Shown piece by piece: positions 59,009 through 64,000 of a stretch of DNA of 64,000 nucleotides. Positions within the stretch are counted from its first letter, which is position 1, and each line of letters opens with the position of its first letter. Under the pieces are notes generated by a model that saw nothing but the letters and a program-made list of their open reading frames with translations, made no database searches and was not told where the DNA came from. Source of the stretch: Edaphobacter flagellatus (lineage in GTDB: Bacteria > Acidobacteriota > Terriglobia > Terriglobales > Acidobacteriaceae); the NCBI RefSeq assembly GCF_025264665.1, contig NZ_CP073697.1:62001-126000 (forward strand). Reading direction: 5' to 3'. Both the position numbers and the translations under genes were made by a program.

Positions 59009-61354
59009 ATGTTGAAGGGCTGCGCTGTTTTCTTGAGATGGGTTCTGCTTGGTTCATTGCTGATCACCACGCTCTCCGTGAGCGTCACCGAAGCTGCTGG
59101 GCAAAGCGCATCCAGCACAACAAAGAAGAAGACCAGCAAGACCTCCGCTACCGCTTCCGCTAAGAAAGCCCCCTCCAGCAAAACCACCTCATCGCACGCC
59201 AGATCCACCGGCAAAAAGACCACTCTCTCCAAAGCGCGAAAGTCCAGGCCTACCGCGCAAACGATCCGTCTCACTTCAGCTTTCCATGCCACCGAACAGC
59301 TTCGACCCATGGCCCAACAGCTTGCCTCCACGCGTTCCGCACCTGCCTACGCTGGAGTCCAGGCCTACACGCGCTCCCACCCCGGCGACGGAGCCGCTAC
59401 CGCCTGGCTCGCCATCGGCCACGCCTACATGCTCGACCGCCGTTATACCGACGCACAGGCTGCCTTCCGCCAGGCCAACGTCAGCGGCAACGCACTCGAC
59501 GACTACGCTGACTACCTCGGAGCACAGGCCGCCCTCCAGGCCGCTCGCGGAGCAGACGCCTACGCCCTCCTCGACCACTTCGCTGACCGCCATCCCGACA
59601 GCATCTTCGTCGCCAACGCCCCCGTCCTTCTGGCCACGGCCTATATCCAGCAGAACAACCCGCAGGGAGCCCTCGCCGTCCTGCAGCCTCTTACGCAAAC
59701 TCCCATCGGAGACCACAGCGACTTCCGTTACATCCTCGGCCGCGCCTACCAGCTCGCCCGCGATGCCGGCCACGCCGCTCCCATCTACCGCGGTATCTAC
59801 GCTAAATTCCCGCTCAGCGTCGAAGCCCCGCAGGCACGCCAGCAGCTCGATGCGATGAGCCTCCCGCTCAACGCCACAGAGCGCAAGGCCCATGCCGACG
59901 CCCTCTTCAACGCCAAGCGTTACAACGAGGCCAGTCAGGAATATCACGAGATCGCCCGCAACGACTCCAGCCTTTCCCAGGCCGACCGCGACGCCCTCGC
60001 CATCTACTCTGCCGTCTGCGAGATGAAGCTCAAACGCATCGGCCGTAGCGAGGTTGAGCGTCTCCCCGCAACCGCCGACGACACCGCAGCCGCCCGGCTC
60101 TACATGCTCGCCGAAATCTCTCGCGCCGAAAACAAGCAGGACGAGCACGCCGCCGCCATCGACCAGATCGTCAAACGCTTCCCAACCAGCCGCTGGCTCG
60201 AAGAGGCTCTCTATTCCGGTGGCAACATGTATCTGCTCAAGCACGACTCCCAGCAGGCCATCTACCACTACCAGCTCCTCGTGCAGATGTTCCCCAAGAG
60301 CACCTATGCGCCCTCAGCGCACTGGCGCGCTGCCTGGATGAACTATCGCTTGCGCAACTACACCGAAGCCGCCCGCCTCATGGACGAGCAGATTCAGCGT
60401 TACGGCGGTGGCATCGAGATCCCCAGCGCCATCTACTGGCGCGGTCGTATCTACGAAGACGAAGAGCACAACCTCGGTCAGGCAGCCAACTACTACCGCG
60501 CCCTCTCTGCGGCCTACGTCAACTACTACTACGGCAATCTCGCGCGCAAACGCCTCGCCGTCATCGGCAGTCAGGCTACAGCGGTTCCTCCCGCCGCTCC
60601 GCTCGCTTCCGTCCGCCGCCCAACCGTTCCTCCGCTCACCGGCGATCTCCCCGAAAACGAGCCGCACCTCATCAAGGCCCGCCTCCTCGCCAACGCGGCG
60701 CTCAACGAATACATCGGACCCGAAATTCAGGCCAGCCCCACCTCGGACGAGTGGGGAGCTCTTGCACAGGCCGAAATCTACGCCTCCTACGGCGAAGTCC
60801 CGCGCTCGTTGCAGTCCATGAAGCGTAGCGGAATCTCCTTCTTCGCGCTCCCCCTCGATCAGGTCCCCACCGTCTACTGGCACCTGCTTTTCCCCAAGCC
60901 CTACTGGGGCGACCTCGTCGCCAACTCGGAAAAGAACGGCCTCGATCCCTATATGGTCGCCGCGCTCATCCGGCAGGAGTCCGAGTTCAATCCAGGAGCC
61001 GTCAGCCGCGCCAATGCTTACGGCCTCATGCAGCTTCTTCCGTCCGTCGGTAAGTCGCTCGCTCGCAAGCAGGGAATCAAAGGCTTCTCGACCTCACAGC
61101 TTCTTGACCCATCCATGAATCTCCGCCTGGGTACGATTAACCTGCGCCAGGTGCTCGATCGCTACAGTGGTCAGCAGGAGTATGCCCTCGCCGCCTACAA
61201 CGCCGGAGATACTCCTGTCCGCCAGTGGCTCACCGGCGAGTACAAAGACATACCCGAGTACGTCGAATCCATCCCGTACACTGAAACCCGCGAGTACGTG
61301 CAGGCCATCCTCCGCAACCGCGAAATCTACAGGGCCCTCTACAGCACAAAATAG
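59009..61354 (+). CDS. Slt70-like soluble lytic murein transglycosylase
   Basis: The 781-residue periplasmic enzyme cleaves peptidoglycan glycan strands to 1,6-anhydro-MurNAc ends. It has a signal peptide (MLKGCAVFLRWVLLGSLLIT) and a Ser/Thr/Lys-rich linker (about 30-80). A long alpha-superhelical, TPR-like region runs to ~600. The C-terminal SLT domain has catalytic Glu in ALIRQESEFNPGAVSRANAY, then GLMQLLPSVGKSLA and ALAAYNAGDTPVRQW. ATG 59009 is used because it starts the signal peptide; ATG 58898 would add 37 residues. Its product feeds anmK-type recycling. Confidence 0.93.
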   Translation: MLKGCAVFLRWVLLGSLLITTLSVSVTEAAGQSASSTTKKKTSKTSATASAKKAPSSKTTSSHARSTGKKTTLSKARKSRPTAQTIRLTSAFHATEQLRPMAQQLASTRSAPAYAGVQAYTRSHPGDGAATAWLAIGHAYMLDRRYTDAQAAFRQANVSGNALDDYADYLGAQAALQAARGADAYALLDHFADRHPDSIFVANAPVLLATAYIQQNNPQGALAVLQPLTQTPIGDHSDFRYILGRAYQLARDAGHAAPIYRGIYAKFPLSVEAPQARQQLDAMSLPLNATERKAHADALFNAKRYNEASQEYHEIARNDSSLSQADRDALAIYSAVCEMKLKRIGRSEVERLPATADDTAAARLYMLAEISRAENKQDEHAAAIDQIVKRFPTSRWLEEALYSGGNMYLLKHDSQQAIYHYQLLVQMFPKSTYAPSAHWRAAWMNYRLRNYTEAARLMDEQIQRYGGGIEIPSAIYWRGRIYEDEEHNLGQAANYYRALSAAYVNYYYGNLARKRLAVIGSQATAVPPAAPLASVRRPTVPPLTGDLPENEPHLIKARLLANAALNEYIGPEIQASPTSDEWGALAQAEIYASYGEVPRSLQSMKRSGISFFALPLDQVPTVYWHLLFPKPYWGDLVANSEKNGLDPYMVAALIRQESEFNPGAVSRANAYGLMQLLPSVGKSLARKQGIKGFSTSQLLDPSMNLRLGTINLRQVLDRYSGQQEYALAAYNAGDTPVRQWLTGEYKDIPEYVESIPYTETREYVQAILRNREIYRALYSTK

Positions 61355-61427
61355 CTTAACGTTGCAATAGCTTTACCTCGCACCCACGATGTCAACTGAG
61401 GAAGAAGTATCAGCAAGAGTAAGAAGT

Positions 61428-61470
61428 GTCATTCCGACCGAGCGCAGCGAGCCGAGGAACCCCCGCATTT
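61428..61470. repeat. Possible dispersed intergenic repeat element
   Basis: The segment GTCATTCCGACCGAGCGCAG followed by CGAGCCGAGGAACCCCC resembles the dispersed palindromic intergenic words seen in many bacterial genomes. Only one copy is in this window, so repetition is not shown here. The rest of 61355-61593 holds no gene I can support. Confidence 0.35.
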
Positions 61471-61593
61471 TGCCAGTGCAGGCAATCCGTCATCAGGAGC
61501 GCCGACAAACCCCGTCCCTTCCCAAAAAATCACACGCCAGCAACAAAAATTGCTCAAAAGGAATCACCCCGGCATCTTCCCCAAAAGCCACAG

Positions 61594-61621
61594 TTGACAC
61601 CGCTGGGAAATCGGATATGCT
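61594..61621 (+). promoter_or_regulatory. Sigma-70-type promoter of the zinc-ribbon gene
   Basis: A perfect -35 TTGACA (61594-61599) and a -10-like TATGCT (61616-61621) are 16 bases apart. Transcription would start near 61628, giving a leader of about 145 bases before ATG 61773. Confidence 0.65.
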
Positions 61622-61627
61622 GCACCA

Positions 61628-61772
61628 TAAGTAGTGCACTACATCTGGTCAGCCACAAGGAGGTCCCCTCTCAACCAGATCGCAAAGCCTTACCGCCCCC
61701 GGCGCATAGGCAGGCGCCGGTAACGCGAACCGTCATCCTCAGAAAACGCAGTCAATCTCTGAAAGGGTCTCT
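61628..61772 (+). promoter_or_regulatory. Long structured 5' leader, class unassigned
   Basis: The leader can form several hairpins: ATCTGGT / ACCAGAT enclosing GAGGTCCCCTC, and CCGGCGC / GCGCCGG closing on ATAGGCAG, flanked by TTACC and GGTAA. It also holds CGCAAAGCC, a word found in GEMM (c-di-GMP-I) riboswitches, but the matching GGCAAACC part is absent, so I do not call it that. AAAGGG precedes the ATG as ribosome-binding site. Confidence 0.4.
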
Positions 61773-62036
61773 ATGGTCGCTGAGTTGGATCTTCTTGAAG
61801 AATGGATTCCGGAACAGATGCAGCCTGGTACTTTGTTTCTTTTGGAACAGGCCGGCAGCCTCGGCAAACCTGAAAATCCCTACTGGGCCGTTCTGGCATG
61901 TCCCGCTTGTGGCTCTCTCGGACTCATTACCCGCCAGCAATGCGCCGGGCTTGAGAGCATGATCTGTGGCTCCAGTACCTGCTCAGCCGAATACACGCTT
62001 CAGGAGAAGAACATCGTTTACAGGAAACCCCACTGA
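61773..62036 (+). CDS. Small zinc-ribbon protein, unknown function
   Basis: This 87-residue cytoplasmic protein has five cysteines: Cys43 and Cys46 in LACPACGSLGL, then Cys57, Cys65 and Cys70 (CGSSTCSAEY). CPxC plus CxxxxC fits a zinc ribbon. The N-terminal 40 residues are acidic and helical. No wider family is recognised. A clear promoter, a ribosome-binding site and a terminator that begins in the stop codon make it a convincing single-gene unit. Confidence 0.8.
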   Translation: MVAELDLLEEWIPEQMQPGTLFLLEQAGSLGKPENPYWAVLACPACGSLGLITRQQCAGLESMICGSSTCSAEYTLQEKNIVYRKPH

Positions 62037-62063
62037 CCCAGCTTTTCCACAAAAGCTGGGTCA
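62034..62063 (+). terminator. Hairpin overlapping the zinc-ribbon stop codon
   Basis: A perfect 13-bp stem TGACCCAGCTTTT / AAAAGCTGGGTCA with loop CCAC starts at the stop codon itself. No T tract follows the right arm, so termination may be partial. Confidence 0.65.
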
Positions 62064-62164
62064 AGCCCCCTGATTTTCATAAAGATCGCTGTATCAATGA
62101 TATAACCCAAAGTTTCGAGCGCCGATTCACTCTACGCTTCCAGCTATAGTTAAAGAACAAGGAA

Positions 62165-62199
62165 ACAAAGGCCCGGATGACGGGCCTTTTGTTTTGTCC
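62165..62199. terminator. Rho-independent terminator, probably bidirectional
   Basis: Stem ACAAAGGCCCG / CGGGCCTTTTGT with loop GATGA is followed by TTTGTCC. On the minus strand it is followed by TTTGTTTCC, so it could also end the tRNA operon. It lies 129 bases after the zinc-ribbon stop. The surrounding 62064-62308 has no gene I can support. Confidence 0.75.
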
Positions 62200-62308
62200 G
62201 CAGGTATTAAAAGGGGGTGTCTTTATAACCACAATAAATGGAATACTTTGCACAAATTAGTACAGGGGGAGGGGACTACTCATGGCCTTGACATGGAGTC
62301 ACTTCTAT

Positions 62309-62397
62309 TGGTGCCCGGAGGGGGACTTGAACCCCCACGACCGGTTAAGGTCTGCGGATTTTAAGTCCGCTGTGTCTGCCGATTTCACCATCCGGGC
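62309..62397 (-). tRNA. tRNA-Leu (anticodon TAA)
   Basis: The minus strand folds as a class II tRNA: acceptor GCCCGGA / TCCGGGC, anticodon stem-loop GCGGACTTAAAATCCGC with TAA, a long variable arm, T-arm GGGGGTTCAAGTCCCCC and an encoded 3' ACCA. It is the third gene of the tRNA operon. Confidence 0.97.
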
Positions 62398-62576
62398 TTA
62401 TTGCTTTGAGAGTGGCTTCTAGTATCTTAACGCATTGATTCATCCGGCTCGTCTTCAGGAACCGATCTTCACAACTTGGGCTTGTACTCTGCGTCACGAT
62501 GCATATGGCCCATCGACTCATCGATGCGCGAATGCACTCAGCCAGTTTGACTCAGCGATTGTTTTGAGGGGAAATT

Positions 62577-62651
62577 TGGAGGCGCGGGTCGGGATCGAAC
62601 CGACGCATAAAGGTTTTGCAGACCTCTCCCTTACCACTTGGGTACCGCGCC
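62577..62651 (-). tRNA. tRNA-Cys (anticodon GCA)
   Basis: Acceptor GGCGCGG / CCGCGCC, anticodon loop CTGCAAA within GGTCTGCAAAACC, T-arm CGGTTCGATCCCG and encoded 3' TCCA. It is the second gene of the operon. Confidence 0.97.
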
Positions 62652-62716
62652 TCTTGGGGCCGTTCTGTTTCAGCCCTGCAAATTGTATGTGAAGTTTACC
62701 GCAGGCAGGGGATGTT

Positions 62717-62791
62717 TGGAGCGGGAGACCGGGGTCGAACCGGCGACATCTTCCTTGGCAAGGAAGCACTCTACCACTGAGCTACTCCCGC
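62717..62791 (-). tRNA. tRNA-Gly (anticodon GCC)
   Basis: Acceptor GCGGGAG / CTCCCGC, D-arm AGCTCAGTGGTAGAG, anticodon stem-loop CTTCCTTGCCAAGGAAG with GCC, T-arm CCGGTTCGACCCCGG and encoded 3' TCCA. It is the first gene of the operon, starting a few bases after the predicted transcription start. Confidence 0.97.
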
Positions 62792-62803
62792 TCAACATGA
62801 CTA

Positions 62804-62832
62804 AGTATATCGACCCCGAGGCCAGCGGTCAA
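62804..62832 (-). promoter_or_regulatory. Promoter of the tRNA-Gly-Cys-Leu operon
   Basis: On the minus strand, -35 TTGACC (62832-62827) and -10 TATACT (62809-62804) are separated by exactly 17 bases. The start would fall near 62797, six bases before the first tRNA. Confidence 0.8.
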
Positions 62833-62886
62833 ACCCTGCAAAAGCCAGGAAACTCCATGCGATCCACAAAGTTCCACACATCCCGA

Positions 62887-64000
62887 TTAATTCGATTGAC
62901 GTTGATTGAATGCAATGCGAGGACCCGCGGTTGCGTTAGAACGATGCTGGACGACATGAGGTGTGATGACCATAACCAGTTCACTTGAGTCCGTCTCGGT
63001 CGTCTTATCTGCCGTAGCTGTCTGAAATCCGGGAAGCTCGCCCAGGCCAGGCAGACCGCTTACGGCAGCCGATTCGGACCGGCTGAGAGAACTGGCAATC
63101 AGCGTACTTTCACCTTCAGCTACGGTGATATCCGAGGAGTACAGACGATTGGCCAAAATGGGAATGTTGTTGAGCGCACTACCTGCAAGAGCCTCAAGTT
63201 TTAGTTTGAGATTCAACCGGATCAGCCCCGATCGCTGAATGGTGGGTTTGGCCTCGAGCGTGAGGCCCAGATCTTCATATTGAAACTGCGGAATAGTGAC
63301 GGAGCCGGACGAGCCGAGATATTGATTGAGCAGACTCTGTGCGCTAACTCCATTGATGGTGGTTCCGGCAAGTGAAGAGGCGTTGCCGGTAATTCCGCTG
63401 GTGTAACTGCCCGTAATGACAGGGTAGCGTGTTCCAGATCGAAAAATGGCTGTCTGTCCGTCACTGGCGCGGAGCAGAATACTGTTGAGTGCCCGGGTAT
63501 CACTGGAATTCAGTGAAAGTTGAAAATTTGTGGACGTATTCGTTGTGATCCCCGACATCGTGAGGCCCCCGCCGAAAAAGCCCACGGTATTGCTCAATAA
63601 CGAGCTCTTTACCAGCCCTGAAGCGATGAGCGCCAGAGCAATTTGGATATTGCTGGCATTCGCCGGAACCAGTCCCTGCGAGATTGCCTGATTGACGAGA
63701 TCCTGATTCTGCTGCACCAGATCGCGCGCCGCGCTGTCGACGTTGTAGACGCCAATCTGCTGCGGCAGCTGTGCGCCAATATTGCGTTGACGCGTGCGAT
63801 CAACCATATAAAGTCGGATGTCGAGCACGACCTCGGCGGCTCCTTCGACCAGGTCGGCAAGGGTAAGATTCAGCGCGGTGATGGTGTCCTCTGGCGCACG
63901 TATGACGAGGCTGCCAGAAGTGGCAAGGACGCTAGCCTGTTTGACGTCAAAGACACTGCGAACAACAGTACCGAGCTCGTTCATCTGCTCTGAGGTAAAT
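62887..64000 (-). CDS. Secretin-family outer-membrane pore protein (5' truncated by window)
   Basis: This is the C-terminal ~370 residues of a type II/III/IV-pilus secretin. The frame is open to the window edge (…TSEQMNELGTVVRSVF), so the gene starts further right; ATG 63984 is only internal. Secretin features are VVLDIRLYMVDRTRQRNIGA, GQTAIFRSGTRYPVI, YEDLGLTLEAKPTIQ with the beta-barrel/gate strands, and LVMVITPHVVQ at the end. It forms a dodeca- to pentadecameric pore in the outer membrane. I cannot separate GspD from PilQ without the N-domains. Confidence 0.9.
   Translation of the reverse strand, partial: FTSEQMNELGTVVRSVFDVKQASVLATSGSLVIRAPEDTITALNLTLADLVEGAAEVVLDIRLYMVDRTRQRNIGAQLPQQIGVYNVDSAARDLVQQNQDLVNQAISQGLVPANASNIQIALALIASGLVKSSLLSNTVGFFGGGLTMSGITTNTSTNFQLSLNSSDTRALNSILLRASDGQTAIFRSGTRYPVITGSYTSGITGNASSLAGTTINGVSAQSLLNQYLGSSGSVTIPQFQYEDLGLTLEAKPTIQRSGLIRLNLKLKLEALAGSALNNIPILANRLYSSDITVAEGESTLIASSLSRSESAAVSGLPGLGELPGFQTATADKTTETDSSELVMVITPHVVQHRSNATAGPRIAFNQRQSN

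Noticed and set aside
59276..60268. 330-codon antisense frame under the lytic transglycosylase
   Set aside because: Val/Gly-rich shadow of a GC-rich gene with no start context; the sense strand has clear SLT motifs.
61389..61634. 81-codon forward frame after the lytic transglycosylase
   Set aside because: It consists of the repeat-like intergenic word and low-complexity sequence and runs into the promoter of the zinc-ribbon gene.
61650..61730. c-di-GMP-I (GEMM) riboswitch
   Set aside because: CGCAAAGCC is present but the paired GGCAAACC segment and receptor helix are not; kept only as an unassigned structured leader.

Overview
The window looks like chromosomal DNA of an Acidobacteriota member, probably class Terriglobia (Granulicella/Edaphobacter/Terriglobus-like). 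This is inferred from gene content only: Oar-type TonB receptors with an N-terminal carboxypeptidase-regulatory domain, a giant NHL/Ig-like/MBG repeat protein, a HemQ-type chlorite-dismutase homologue beside hemA/hemC/hemD, a GH18-deacetylase-GT2 fusion, and moderately high GC with scattered AT-richer stretches. No rRNA or other decisive marker is present.

Layout. 1-2721: the 3' part of a propeller-type sensor histidine kinase and its LuxR-type response regulator. 2767-4668 (minus): a secreted multidomain protein with a ricin-like lectin and a DNRLRE-like module. 4861-5356: relics of two decayed genes, a GH35 beta-galactosidase and a Tat-signal protein. 5631-9341: an Oar-like TonB-dependent receptor. 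9342-10392: no intact gene. 10393-12624: a second, shorter TonB-dependent receptor. 12808-16647 (minus): a compact four-gene operon encoding a Ras-like small GTPase, a diguanylate cyclase, a coiled-coil protein and an OmpA-domain protein with one internal membrane helix. I regard this operon as the best candidate for a poorly described system. 17354-32136: a ~4,700-residue secreted or surface protein with three blocks of six NHL repeats followed by a long Ig-like/MBG array, then a small outer-membrane protein. 32324-38825: a Gfo/Idh oxidoreductase facing a translationally coupled mutS-anmK-solute-binding-protein operon.

38923-48089 is a tetrapyrrole region: a HemX/YpjD-like membrane protein, hemA, hemC, hemD and hemQ, interrupted by a FecR-domain protein, an Orn/Lys/Arg decarboxylase and nth. 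48162-56963 carries envelope and metabolic genes: DedA, a CPBP protease, myo-inositol-phosphate synthase, the trifunctional GH18-CE4-GT2 protein, a GT39-like membrane glycosyltransferase and an SDR. 57145-62036 holds a SYLF protein, an ECF sigma/anti-sigma pair, a Slt-like lytic transglycosylase and a small zinc-ribbon protein with a long structured leader. The right end has a tRNA-Gly/Cys/Leu operon with a clear promoter and a secretin that runs off the window.

Recurring themes are sensing and envelope biology: polysaccharide sensing and uptake at the left, a membrane-to-peptidoglycan GTPase/c-di-GMP module, cell-wall recycling (anmK with a solute-binding protein, and a lytic transglycosylase), and exopolysaccharide synthesis and modification. 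Start codons were chosen from signal peptides, Shine-Dalgarno-like sequences and ATGA overlaps, and some remain uncertain where stated.
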